Translations under genes and position numbers: made by a program | Part shown: one piece after another, positions 25,736 to 34,041 of the stretch | Position numbering within the stretch: the first letter of the stretch is position 1 | How the letters are laid out: each line of letters opens with the position of its first letter | Assembly: GCA_963792175.1 (NCBI GenBank) | Contig: CAWBVG010000034.1 | Coordinates: forward strand, 62,001 to 126,000 | From: CAWBVG01 sp963792175 | GTDB lineage: Bacteria > Acidobacteriota > Vicinamibacteria > Vicinamibacterales > CAVVIG01 | Length of the DNA stretch: 64,000 nt | Direction: 5' to 3' | The notes under the pieces: generated by a model | What the model saw: the letters and a program-made list of their open reading frames with translations, nothing else | What the model was told of the DNA's origin: nothing | The model's database searches: none

Positions 25736-26092
25736 ATGGACAACATCACGAGCCTGCAGATCACCGACAGCAAGGTCGGCACCGGCGCGGAGGCGAAGAG
25801 CGGCCGTCAAGTCACCGTGCACTACACCGGGTGGCTGTACGACGCGAAGGCCGCCGATAAACACGGCAAGAAGTTCGACAGCTCGAAGGACCATGGCGAG
25901 CCGTTCTCGTTCAAGCTGGGGGGCGGGCAGGTCATTCGCGGCTGGGACCAGGGCGTGGCCGGGATGAAAGTCGGCGGCACGCGCACGCTCGTCATTCCGT
26001 CCGAGCTCGGATACGGCCAGCGCGGCGCCGGCGGCGCGATTCCGCCCAACGCGACGCTGCTGTTCGACGTCGAGCTGCTCGAAGTGAAGTAA
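25736..26092 (+). CDS. FKBP-type peptidyl-prolyl cis-trans isomerase
   Basis: 118 residues forming a single FKBP domain: VTVHYTGWLYD, KKFDSSKDHGEPFSFKLG, QVIRGWDQGVAGMKVGGTR and IPPNATLLFDVELLEV. All usual active-site aromatic residues are present. There is no signal peptide, so it is cytoplasmic and presumably aids protein folding. The start is fixed by ATG 25736 shortly after a possible -10 box. Confidence 0.93.
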   Translation: MDNITSLQITDSKVGTGAEAKSGRQVTVHYTGWLYDAKAADKHGKKFDSSKDHGEPFSFKLGGGQVIRGWDQGVAGMKVGGTRTLVIPSELGYGQRGAGGAIPPNATLLFDVELLEVK

Positions 26093-26098
26093 GGCGAT

Positions 26099-26158
26099 GG
26101 ACACAGAGGTCGTCAGAGGTCACAAAGTGTTCGGTCGTCTGCGACTCTGCGTCAGCGT
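26099..26158. repeat. Inverted word-repeat element, CACAGAGG/CTCTGCG type
   Basis: Left arm gacacagaggtcgtcagagg and right arm tcgtctgcgactctgcgtca are imperfect inverted copies filling nearly the whole gap between the FKBP and aldo/keto reductase genes. Confidence 0.55.
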
Positions 26159-26163
26159 TGCTT

Positions 26164-27141
26164 ATGGAATACGTTCGCCTCGGCAACACCGGTCTGAAGG
26201 TCTCGCGCATCTGTCTCGGGACGATGACCTATGGCACGCCGGAGTGGCGGCCGTGGATCCTCGACGAGGCCGCCAGCCGCCCGTTCTTCGTGCGTGCGCT
26301 CGAGCACGGCATCAACTTCTTCGACACCGCTGACATGTACTCGCGCGGCGTCAGCGAAGAGGTCGTCGGGCGAGCGCTCCACGAGCTGGCCGGCCGCGAT
26401 CAGGTGGTCATCGCCACGAAGGCGTTCTATCCGCTGCGCGACGGCCCCAACCAGCGCGGTCTGTCGCGCAAGCATCTCTTCACCGCCATCGACGACTCGC
26501 TGCGCCGGCTCGGCACCGATTACGTGGACCTCTACCAGATCCATCGCTTCGATGACGACACGCCAATCGAAGAAACCCTCGAAGCGCTTCACGACATCGT
26601 CAAGGCGGGCAAGGCCCGCTATATCGGCGCGTCGAGCATGCACGCCTGGCAGTTTGCGACGATGCTGCACGTGGCCGAGGCGCGCGGGTGGACGCGGTTC
26701 GTGTCGATGCAGAACCACTACAACCTGGTCTACCGGGAGGAAGAGCGCGAGATGATGCCGCTGTGCCGCGCGGAGGGGATCGGCGTCATTCCGTGGAGCC
26801 CGCTGGCCCGCGGCTTTCTGGCGGGCAACCGGCGTTCCGCCCGCGGCGGCGACACGGTGCGCGCGAAGACCGACGACATCGCCCACGAGTACTATGGCGA
26901 GTCGGACGTCGCGATCGCCGATCGGACGGCCGACCTCGCGAAGCGCCGCGGCGTCACGCCGGCGCAGGTGGCGCTGGCCTGGCTGCTCGCCAAGCCGGGC
27001 GTCACCGCGCCGATCGTCGGCGCGTCGAAGCTGACGCAGCTCGACGAGGCGGTGGCGGCGATCGAGCTCCGCCTCGACGCCGGCGAGATGACGTTCCTCG
27101 AGGAGCTCTACCAGCCGCACCGGATCATCGGCCACTCGTGA
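26164..27141 (+). CDS. Aldo/keto reductase
   Basis: About 325 residues with a TIM-barrel AKR fold: VRLGNTGLKVSRICLGTMTY, FFDTADMYSRG (catalytic Asp/Tyr), VIATKAF (Lys), DLYQIHRFDD (His), and the NADPH-binding VIPWSPLARGFLAG and PIVGASKLTQLDEA. Resembles YakC/Gfo-type bacterial reductases of small aldehydes. ATG 26164 is preferred over an upstream TTG. Its stop overlaps the GTG start of the MFS gene. Confidence 0.92.
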   Translation: MEYVRLGNTGLKVSRICLGTMTYGTPEWRPWILDEAASRPFFVRALEHGINFFDTADMYSRGVSEEVVGRALHELAGRDQVVIATKAFYPLRDGPNQRGLSRKHLFTAIDDSLRRLGTDYVDLYQIHRFDDDTPIEETLEALHDIVKAGKARYIGASSMHAWQFATMLHVAEARGWTRFVSMQNHYNLVYREEEREMMPLCRAEGIGVIPWSPLARGFLAGNRRSARGGDTVRAKTDDIAHEYYGESDVAIADRTADLAKRRGVTPAQVALAWLLAKPGVTAPIVGASKLTQLDEAVAAIELRLDAGEMTFLEELYQPHRIIGHS

Positions 27142-28806
27142 TCTCGCGCGCCTCCTTCGTCGCGCTTCAGCATCGCAATTTCCGGCTGATCTGGATCGGG
27201 CTGATGGTGTCGTTCACCGGCTCGATGATGCAGAACGCGGCGCTGCTCTGGCACGTCTCGCTGCTGGTGCCGCCGGAACGGAAAGGGCTCGCGCTGGGGA
27301 CGGTCGGGCCTGGTGCGATTCGTGCCGATCGTCGTGTTCTCGCTGATCAGCGGCGTCGTCGCCGATGCGTGGGATCGCCGGCGTCTGATGCTGTTCACGC
27401 AGGTCGCGGCGACCATCGTCGCGGCGGCGCTGGCCGTGCTGGCGTTCCAGGGTGTGACGAACGTGCTGCCGATCTATGCCCTGGCGGCGCTCGGCGCCGC
27501 GGTCGGCGCGTTCGACCTGCCGGCGCGCAACGCGCTGGTGCCGTCGCTGGTGCCGCGCGAGCACCTGCCCAACGCGATCAGCCTCAACACGATCATGTTC
27601 CAGACCGCGTCGGTGGTCGGCCCGTCGCTCGGCGGAATCCTGATCGCTGCCGCAGGAGTCGGCTGGGTGTACGTCGCCAACGCGATCTCGTTTGCCTTCG
27701 TCATCGTCGCGCTGCTGATGATGCGCGACGTGCCGGCGCGCCAGCCGTCGGCGCCGGGCGTGAGAGACGATGTGTCGCTGCACGCCGCGCTCGAAGGCCT
27801 GCGCTTCGTCTTCCGATCGCCGCTGATCCGATCGACGATGCTGCTCGATTTCTTCGCGACGTTCTTTTCGTCGGCCACCGCGCTGCTGCCGATCTTCGCG
27901 CAGGACATCCTCCAGGTCGGCGCGAAGGGCTACGGGTGGCTGTACGCGGCGCCGGCGACCGGCGCGCTCCTGACCAGCGGCGTCATGGTGCCGATGATCG
28001 ATCGCATCGAGCGGCGCGGCGTGGTGCTGCTGTGGGCGGTGGCCGGCTACGGGCTGGCCACGGTCGTCTTCGGTCTGTCCCGATCGTTCTGGCTGACGTT
28101 CTTCTGCCTCGCGCTGACTGGCGCGACGGACACGGTGAGCATGGTCATTCGCAACATCGTCCGGCAGCTGGAGACGCCGGATCGACTGCGCGGCCGGATG
28201 ACCGGCGTGAACATGGTGTTCTTCAACGGCGGCCCGCAGCTTGGAGAGCTGGAGGCGGGCGCGGTGGCGAACTGGTTCGGCGCGCCGATCTCGGTGATCA
28301 CCGGCGGCATCGGTTGCCTGCTTGCGACAGGCTGGATCTCAGCGACGACGCCCGCGTTGCGGCATTACAGACGGGAATCGGGTGTCGGGAGTCGGGATTC
28401 GGAAGTCGGGAATCGTGGGTCGGGCGTCGGAGTCGGGATTCGGAAGTCGGGAATCGTGGGTCGGGCGTCGGGAGTCGGGATCGGGATCGGGAGTCGGGAT
28501 TCGGGAGTCGGAGTCTCGAGTCGGCCGTCGGGAATCGGGAATCGGCCGCCGGGAGCGGTGTGGGAAATACTGCCAGGCAGGCCGCCGACGAAGCGCGCAA
28601 AAAGTAGGTACAAAACCAGACAACGAGAGAGATTGGGCCAGTTTTCTGGCGGCTCATTTCGTGCGTGCCCGCGAAGGGCATGTCGAGCATCCGGAGTTAT
28701 CGCGATCTCGAGGCGTGGCAGTTGGCAATGGATCTCGCCGATCTCGTTTACACGATCACGGATAAGTTCCCGAGATCCGAGCGGTTTGGATTGGTCTTTC
28801 AGATGA
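27138..28806 (+). CDS. MFS transporter, EntS-like (one frame disruption; repeat-encoded tail)
   Basis: GTG 27138 opens VISRASFVALQHRNFRLIWIG, the entry of enterobactin-exporter-like MFS_3 proteins. A one-base slip near 27305 (gtcgggcctg) leads to the main frame with FVPIVVFSLISGVVADAWDRR, NALVPSLVPREHLPNAISLN and RGRMTGVNMVFFNGGPQLGE, giving 12 helices. The family end is near 28370; the frame then continues through about 200 bases of GGGAATC-word repeat and beyond to a stop at 28804-28806, overlapping the start of the four-helix-bundle gene. The natural stop was probably displaced by the repeat. Confidence 0.82.
28372..28560. repeat. Long GGGAATC/GGGAGTC 7-nt word array, upstream flank of the four-helix-bundle gene
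   Basis: About 190 bases made of gggagtcgggattcggga-like heptads with frequent single-base variants and longer-order duplication (cggaagtcgggaatcgtggg occurs twice, 56 bases apart). No unique spacers. The reverse-complement array lies at 29081-29137 on the other side of the gene. Confidence 0.85.
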
Positions 28807-29069
28807 GAAAAGCGTGCGTCTCGATACCTTCAAACATCGCCGAAGGATCGAGACACCGCACGCCTGGCTATATCAGCCGCGTGATCATCGCGTTGGGCGA
28901 GCACGCCGAGTTAGAGACGCAAGCCCTGATCAGTCAACGACGGAAATACATCGACGAGCGGGATATGGCAGCGTTCAATGAGCTTTCAACGAGAGTCGGT
29001 CAGGTCACTCATGGACTGTTGCGATCGCTGCAGCCAACAAGCGAAGGCCGGCTAAAGACTGACGACTGA
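28680..29069 (+). CDS. Four-helix-bundle protein, 23S rRNA intervening-sequence (S23/IVS) type
   Basis: ATG 28680, preceded by gaaggg, gives 129 residues with the family hallmarks SYRDLEAWQLAMDLADLVY, KFPRSERFGLVFQMRKACVS, IPSNIAEGSRH and ALGEHAELETQ. The family (TIGR02436/PF05635) folds as a four-helix bundle that can assemble as a pentamer. It is known from 23S rRNA intervening sequences and is related to the Avd protein of diversity-generating retroelements. Its function is unknown. No rRNA or reverse transcriptase is nearby. The gene sits between inverted GGGAATC-word arrays, and its last residues lie at the edge of the right array. Confidence 0.88.
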   Translation: MSSIRSYRDLEAWQLAMDLADLVYTITDKFPRSERFGLVFQMRKACVSIPSNIAEGSRHRTPGYISRVIIALGEHAELETQALISQRRKYIDERDMAAFNELSTRVGQVTHGLLRSLQPTSEGRLKTDD

Positions 29070-29080
29070 CGAATCTCGAC

Positions 29081-29137
29081 TGACGATCCCGATCCGAATC
29101 CCGAATCCCGATCCCGAATCCCGAATCCCGGCACCAT
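29081..29137. repeat. GGGAATC-word array (inverted), downstream flank of the four-helix-bundle gene
   Basis: Tandem gatcccgaatcccgaatccc words, the reverse complement of the array at 28372-28560, between the four-helix-bundle gene and the convergent MFS gene that stops at 29137. Confidence 0.8.
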
Positions 29138-30276
29138 CACCTGAGCCGGCGATCGGCGACCAGGAAGTAGGGGAGAGCGACCGCCGACAGCATCGCCGCC
29201 GTCCCGAACGCGGTCGCGAAGCCGTAGCGCTCGATCAGCCAGCCGACCGACGTCGATCCCGTGCCGACGCCGGTGTCGAACGCCGCCAGAATCGCGCCGA
29301 ACGCCGCGCCGCGGCGCGCCGCGGTGACGTCGCGCAGCACGTACGCGACGAACGCCGGGTAGGCATTGCCAAACCCCAGGCCGAAGACGATCGCCGACAC
29401 GACGAGCGACGCGCGTGTCCCGACGATCGAGAGCAGCGCAAGGCCGCAGCCGATCAGCACCAGGCTGGGGATGAAGATGCGACGATAGCCGATGCGGTCG
29501 CCGAGCAGGCCGGACAGCGGTCGCGTGAACAGGATGACGACCGCGAGCACCGTGAGATACAGGCTCTTGGGCGTGACGCCGATCGCATCGGCGTAGATCG
29601 CGCTGAAGCTGGTGATGGCGCCGTAGCCGAACGAATAGAGGAAGAGCGTCAGCGACAGGACGAGCACCCGCCACTCAATCAACGGCGTTGGTGAATGCGA
29701 GGCGTGGTGCGCGGGTGATTGGTCGGGGTCCAGGTTCCATGCGATCGCGCCCATCAGCACGTTGAGGGCGCCGCACGAGATGCAGATCCACCGCCAGCCG
29801 CCGCGCTCGAGCAGCCAGAACGCGATCGGCGGCGCCACCGCGATGGCCGCGACGCTCGACAGCCCCCAGTAGGCGATCCCTTCGGCACGGCGCCGGTCGG
29901 GCAGGAGGCCGGTCAAGTAGGCGGCGGACGCCGAGAGCAGCGCCGACCAGAACACGCCGTGCACGACGACCAGCGCCAGCATCAGGCGATAGCTGGACGT
30001 CAGCGCGTAGGCGATGGCGCACAGGAGGATGACGCTGCTCGCGATCACGAGCGTCCGACGGCGGCCGATGCGGTCGCTGAGGGCGCCGGTCAGCGGCGCC
30101 GAAAACGCGGACGCGTAGGTGAGAAACCCGAGAAAGAGTCCGGACGCGAAGGTGCTGCCGCCCAATTCGTGGATGCGGAAAGGCGCCGTCGGCAGCAGCT
30201 GGAACGCCGACAGGAAGACCGTGAACGTAAAGCCGCACATCACGAAGAAGCGCGGCGAGAACAGCCGGTCCGCCAT
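29137..30276 (-). CDS. MFS transporter
   Basis: About 379 residues with 12 predicted helices and the MFS loop motif GALSDRIGRRRTLVI after helix 2, repeated as GLLGDRIGYRRIFIP in the second half. It resembles YfcJ/YhhS-like drug/arabinose exporters. ATG 30276 is used (a TTG at 30279 is adjacent). It begins directly after the lipoprotein gene stop (30280), so the two are cotranscribed. No frame breaks. Confidence 0.9.
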   Translation of the reverse strand: MADRLFSPRFFVMCGFTFTVFLSAFQLLPTAPFRIHELGGSTFASGLFLGFLTYASAFSAPLTGALSDRIGRRRTLVIASSVILLCAIAYALTSSYRLMLALVVVHGVFWSALLSASAAYLTGLLPDRRRAEGIAYWGLSSVAAIAVAPPIAFWLLERGGWRWICISCGALNVLMGAIAWNLDPDQSPAHHASHSPTPLIEWRVLVLSLTLFLYSFGYGAITSFSAIYADAIGVTPKSLYLTVLAVVILFTRPLSGLLGDRIGYRRIFIPSLVLIGCGLALLSIVGTRASLVVSAIVFGLGFGNAYPAFVAYVLRDVTAARRGAAFGAILAAFDTGVGTGSTSVGWLIERYGFATAFGTAAMLSAVALPYFLVADRRLR

Positions 30277-30279
30277 CAA

Positions 30280-31080
30280 CTACTTCGCGGGCGTGAACTC
30301 GACGGTGATCTCCCGATCGAGGTTGATCTTGAGGCCGGCCGCGGCCCTCACGGCGGCTTTCGCCTCGTCCTGGGTGGTCGCCGCCTTCAGGCGCGCGATC
30401 AGCGTCTCGTCCTTGAGGACCTCGTCGAGGTCGACTTCGAGCAGCGTCACCCGTCCGCCGTCGACGAACGGGCTGCTGGTGCGCACCAGCGTGCCTTCGG
30501 GCTCGACGGCCAGCAGCACGCGGGCGCCGCCGAGCAGCGTCTTGATCATCGGAATCTGCGAGGCCGCGCCTTTCGCCCCCAGCGCGTCGAGGAAGTTGGG
30601 TTCCGGGACGTGGATGTGCAGCACGGTGTTGCCGTTCGGATTCTGCGTGATCGAGAACGTGACCGTCTCGGCGTCGCCTTTCAGCGCCGGCGTGTTGATC
30701 GGCAGCCCCGGCGGCGCGGCCGGTTGAGTCGACACGCGCAGCTGAGCGACGTCGCTGAACGCGTAGGTCGCGTCGCGTCCCTGACCCGCGGGCGTGCTGA
30801 TCGGCGTCGATGTGACGTAGGTGACGCCCGGACCGATCGCGCTGGCGAGCGCGCGCGCCTGATCCTCGGAGGCCGGATCGATCTGCGGTCCGCGGCCGCC
30901 GCCGAGCGATCGCATCTGCGACAGCGCCCGCGGCGAATACACCATGCGGTGATCGATCGCGCCGCTGCCGTCGGCCTTGACCTTGAGGACGGTGGTCATC
31001 TGAAAACAGCCGGCGCAGGCGAACGCGCCGACCAGCGGAAGGAGCCGCCCGGGAAGCTGCATCGAAAGACGATGACACAT
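30280..31080 (-). CDS. Putative lipoprotein
   Basis: The frame carries LLPLVGAFACAGC, a signal peptide with lipobox ACAGC, then about 250 residues rich in beta strands (VLKVKADGSGAIDHRMVY, LHIHVPEPNFLDAL, RVTLLEVDLDEVLKDETL). It is probably anchored in the outer or inner membrane facing the periplasm. Starts at 31080 or 31062 both leave the signal intact. No known domain. Cotranscribed with the downstream MFS transporter. Confidence 0.75.
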   Translation of the reverse strand: MCHRLSMQLPGRLLPLVGAFACAGCFQMTTVLKVKADGSGAIDHRMVYSPRALSQMRSLGGGRGPQIDPASEDQARALASAIGPGVTYVTSTPISTPAGQGRDATYAFSDVAQLRVSTQPAAPPGLPINTPALKGDAETVTFSITQNPNGNTVLHIHVPEPNFLDALGAKGAASQIPMIKTLLGGARVLLAVEPEGTLVRTSSPFVDGGRVTLLEVDLDEVLKDETLIARLKAATTQDEAKAAVRAAAGLKINLDREITVEFTPAK

Positions 31081-31117
31081 CTCCCGCGGGCGGCGAAGCA
31101 ATACTTCGCGACGTGCG

Positions 31118-31627
31118 TCAGCGCTTCGTGCCGACGGTTTCTCGGCCCAGCGTCTCCGCCCGATCGGGACGGTCGAAGCTCGCATCCCACCAGCCCGGAT
31201 ATCGGTAGTGGGCGTGCTCGTAGCGGGACGGCGAGGCGATGTCGATCGTCGCGTCGATACAGCACACGCCGAACATCTGATCGTCCATCATCTTCAGTTC
31301 GTCTTCCGTCAGCTTCTTGAACTCGCCGCGATCGAATCCCGGAAACTCGTTCACCCGATCGCGTGTCAGGTCCGCCACGAGGCTGGTCTCGGTGGGCGCC
31401 ATCCCGACGTGGCCGATCGGCAGCAGAAAGAACTTCGACTTGAACCAGCCGCCCGCATTGACCGCCACGTAGTACGGCTGCCCCGACGATTTGTCGATGA
31501 TGAAGCCGTCCACTTTCCCCAGCTTCTCGGTATCAAGGCCCTTTACTTCCATGCCGTCGAAATGGAACTCCGAATTGTCGAGGTCGCTGGCGTCGACGTA
31601 CCGCAACCCTGGTCTGGGATGATCCAT
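31118..31627 (-). CDS. PRC-barrel domain protein
   Basis: ATG 31627 follows a perfect AGGAGG at 8 bases, which fixes the start. The 169-residue protein reads YVDASDLDNSEFHFDGMEVKG, then KVDGFIIDKSSGQPYYVAVN and FFLLPIGHV, a PRC-barrel fold as in RimM and photosynthetic reaction-centre H subunits; here stand-alone and cytoplasmic. The C-terminal half has a conserved FGVCCIDA stretch. It resembles the C-terminal domain of the DUF892-PRC protein at 40688-41795. Confidence 0.85.
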   Translation of the reverse strand: MDHPRPGLRYVDASDLDNSEFHFDGMEVKGLDTEKLGKVDGFIIDKSSGQPYYVAVNAGGWFKSKFFLLPIGHVGMAPTETSLVADLTRDRVNEFPGFDRGEFKKLTEDELKMMDDQMFGVCCIDATIDIASPSRYEHAHYRYPGWWDASFDRPDRAETLGRETVGTKR

Positions 31628-31719
31628 AGCTACGCCTCCTGACTGCGACGGGAGCAAGAAACACGCCCGGCCGGCACGACGCCTTAAGCGATGAGCTGAC
31701 GATCAGCTATGATTCCCTG

Positions 31720-33579
31720 ATGGATCTGTTCGCGCCGGCCGAGGCCACGGCCGCTTTGCAGCTTCGCGAGCGTCAGGACATTCCCGACCGATTCAAGTGG
31801 AACCTCTCGCACATCTTCCCGGCCTGGCCCGAGTGGCAGGCGGCCTACGACGACCTCGAGCGGAAGATCGGCGCCTACGCCGCTCTGCAAGGCACGCTGG
31901 CCAAAGGCGCCGACCGACTGCTGGCGGCGATGAAGCTGTCCGACGACATCGGCCAGCTCACGTATAAGGTCTGGTACTTCGCCTCGCTCAAGCACGACGA
32001 GGATCAACGGGACAACCAGATCAACGCCCGCCGTCAGCAGGTGCAGATTCTGTTCGCCAAGGCGAACCAGGCGTGCGCGTGGTTCAACCCCGAGCTCCTG
32101 CAGATTCCCCTGCCGACCGTGCAGCAGTGGCTGGACGCCAACGCCGAGCTCGCGGTCTACCGCTTTGCCATCGAGGATCTGTACCGGCAGCAGGAGCACG
32201 TGCTCGACGAAAAGGGCGAACACCTGCTCTCGCTGGCCAGCCGGTTCGCGACGACGCCGAATGACGCCTATTCCGCGCTGTCGACCGCCGACGTGAAGCA
32301 CCCGGTCGTCACGCTCTCGACCGGAGAGGTCACTCTGACCTACGGACAGTACCGGGCGATCCTGGCGACGAATCGACTCCAGAGCGATCGCCGGGCCGCC
32401 TTCGAGGAATTCCACCGGCTCTTCGAGTCGAGCGTCAACACCTACGCGTCGCTCTACCACAGCGTCCTGCAGCGCGACTTGTTCTTTTCGCAGGCCCGAG
32501 GCTATCGGACGACGCTGGATGCGGTGCTGCACGGCAACAACATCCCGACGGCGGTGGTCGAGAACCTGATCGACACGACGAAGGCCGGGGCCGAGCCGCT
32601 GCGCCGCTATCACCGCCTCCGCAAACGGGTCCTGGGACTCGACACCTATCACAACTACGACACGGCGATTCCGCTGGTTGACTTCGATCGCAAGTATCCG
32701 TACGAGGACGTCCTGGAGTGGCTGCCTGCCTCGGTGAAGCCATTGGGTCAGGAGTACGAGCGCCAGATGCGGCGAGGCCTGGCGAGCGAGTGGATCGACG
32801 TTTACGAGAACCCGGGTAAACGCAGTGGGGCGTATTCGGCGCCCGTCTACGGCGTGCACCCGTACATGCTCCTGAACTACAACGACACGCTGGACGCGGT
32901 GTTCACGCTGGCGCACGAGATGGGGCATTCGATGCACACGCTCCTCTCGCACGCGCATCAGCCATTCGTGTACTCCGCGTACACGATCTTCGTCGCGGAG
33001 GTGCCCTCCACCCTCAGCGAGATGCTGTTCCTCGATTACATGCTCGAGCGCGCGACCGACGATCGCGAGCGCATCGTCCTGCTCCAGCACGCGATCGACG
33101 GCATCGTCGGCACGTTCTATACGCAGGTGCTGTTCGCGGACTACGAGCTGCAGGCGCACCGGCTCGTCGAGGAAGGACGTCCCGTCACCGCCGAGGAGCT
33201 CGGCGAGATCTATTTCAACCTGCTCAAGAGTTACTACGGCGACGCGCTCGACTACGACGAGCAGTCACGGCTGACGTGGGCGCGTATCCCGCACTTCTTC
33301 AGCACCCCGTACTACGTCTACCAGTACGCCACCTGCTTCGCCTCGAGCGCGCAGTTGATGAAACAACTCACGACCGGTTCCGAAGCCGCGCGGGCGGCGG
33401 CGATCAACCGCTACCTCACGCTGCTCAAGTCCGGCGGCAGCGACCACCCGATGACGCTCCTGCTGCGCGCCGGAGTCGATCTCAGCCAGCCGGAGACGGT
33501 CCGCGCCGTCGTCGATCAGCTCGACGATCTCGTCACGAAGCTCGAAAAAGCTATCGGAAGTCTGAAGTCTGAAGCTTGA
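31720..33579 (+). CDS. pepF: Oligoendopeptidase F, M3B family
   Basis: 619 residues without frame breaks. The zinc site is AHEMGHSMH (H399, E400, H403) with the third ligand E427 in VAEVPSTLSE; other family blocks are YGQYRAILATNRLQSDRRAA and YYVYQYATCFASS. The enzyme cuts short oligopeptides in the cytoplasm. The last six residues (SLKSEA) and the stop codon lie in the left arm of the GTCTGAA-word inverted repeat at 33566-33619. Confidence 0.93.
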   Translation: MDLFAPAEATAALQLRERQDIPDRFKWNLSHIFPAWPEWQAAYDDLERKIGAYAALQGTLAKGADRLLAAMKLSDDIGQLTYKVWYFASLKHDEDQRDNQINARRQQVQILFAKANQACAWFNPELLQIPLPTVQQWLDANAELAVYRFAIEDLYRQQEHVLDEKGEHLLSLASRFATTPNDAYSALSTADVKHPVVTLSTGEVTLTYGQYRAILATNRLQSDRRAAFEEFHRLFESSVNTYASLYHSVLQRDLFFSQARGYRTTLDAVLHGNNIPTAVVENLIDTTKAGAEPLRRYHRLRKRVLGLDTYHNYDTAIPLVDFDRKYPYEDVLEWLPASVKPLGQEYERQMRRGLASEWIDVYENPGKRSGAYSAPVYGVHPYMLLNYNDTLDAVFTLAHEMGHSMHTLLSHAHQPFVYSAYTIFVAEVPSTLSEMLFLDYMLERATDDRERIVLLQHAIDGIVGTFYTQVLFADYELQAHRLVEEGRPVTAEELGEIYFNLLKSYYGDALDYDEQSRLTWARIPHFFSTPYYVYQYATCFASSAQLMKQLTTGSEAARAAAINRYLTLLKSGGSDHPMTLLLRAGVDLSQPETVRAVVDQLDDLVTKLEKAIGSLKSEA

Positions 33580-33619
33580 AGTCTGAAGGCTTCAGCCTTG
33601 AGACTTGACACTTGAGACT
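33566..33619. repeat. Inverted word-repeat between convergent genes, GTCTGAA type
   Basis: 25-base arms at 33566-33590 and 33595-33619 match inverted at about 20 of 25 positions, spaced by 4 bases. Each arm encodes the last residues of one of the two convergent genes; the stops are at 33577-33579 and 33592-33594. It probably acts as a two-way terminator. Confidence 0.75.
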
Positions 33620-34041
33620 TTGCTGGCGACGCGCAGCAGGCTATGCGTCGCTCCGATGCACGTGTCCATTACCACCATCAGCCCACCCGCCTGTGCACGG
33701 GCCGCAGCGTCCTCGCTGGCGATGCCGGTCTGCAGCCACAGCGCCTTCGCGCCAATGGTGACCGCGTCGTCTGCGATGGCCGGTGTGTCTTCGGCGCGGC
33801 GAAACACGTCGACGATATCGATCGGCTCGGGGACGTCGATGAGGGACGGATACGATCGCTGCCCGAGGATGTCGGTCTCTTTCGGGTTGACGGGAACGAC
33901 GCGGTAGCCGGCGCGGAGGAGCTTCTGCATGATGCCATACGACTCCTTGTCCGGGTTCGACGATGCCCCGACGATTGCGATGGTCGTGGCGTTAGTGAGA
34001 AGCTCTTTCAGCTCCTGATCAGACGGATTCGAGTGCGGCAT
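33592..34041 (-). CDS. CoA-binding protein (YccU-like)
   Basis: 149 residues starting MPHSNPSDQELKELL. It is a single CoA_binding_2 Rossmann domain: IAIVGASSNPDKESYGIMQKL, YRVVPVNPKETDILG, DIVDVFRRAEDTPAIA and LWLQTGIAS. Such proteins bind CoA in the cytoplasm; their role is not settled. The tail VSSVKSQG comes from the repeat arm. Its start overlaps the start region of the divergent amidohydrolase (GTG 34033) by 9 bases. Confidence 0.9.
   Translation of the reverse strand: MPHSNPSDQELKELLTNATTIAIVGASSNPDKESYGIMQKLLRAGYRVVPVNPKETDILGQRSYPSLIDVPEPIDIVDVFRRAEDTPAIADDAVTIGAKALWLQTGIASEDAAARAQAGGLMVVMDTCIGATHSLLRVASKVSSVKSQG

Noticed and set aside
28372..28560. Possible CRISPR array or VNTR-type regulatory array
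   Set aside because: The units are 7-nt words with no unique spacers of 30-40 nt and no cas genes; it is a degenerate tandem word array.
28680..29069. Diversity-generating retroelement (Avd-like four-helix protein)
   Set aside because: No reverse transcriptase, template repeat or variable repeat is present in the window; the protein fits the broader IVS/S23 family better.
31683..31715. Further AGCTATC-type word repeat before pepF
   Set aside because: Only two loose matches (gagctgacgatcagct) are present, too little to distinguish from chance.
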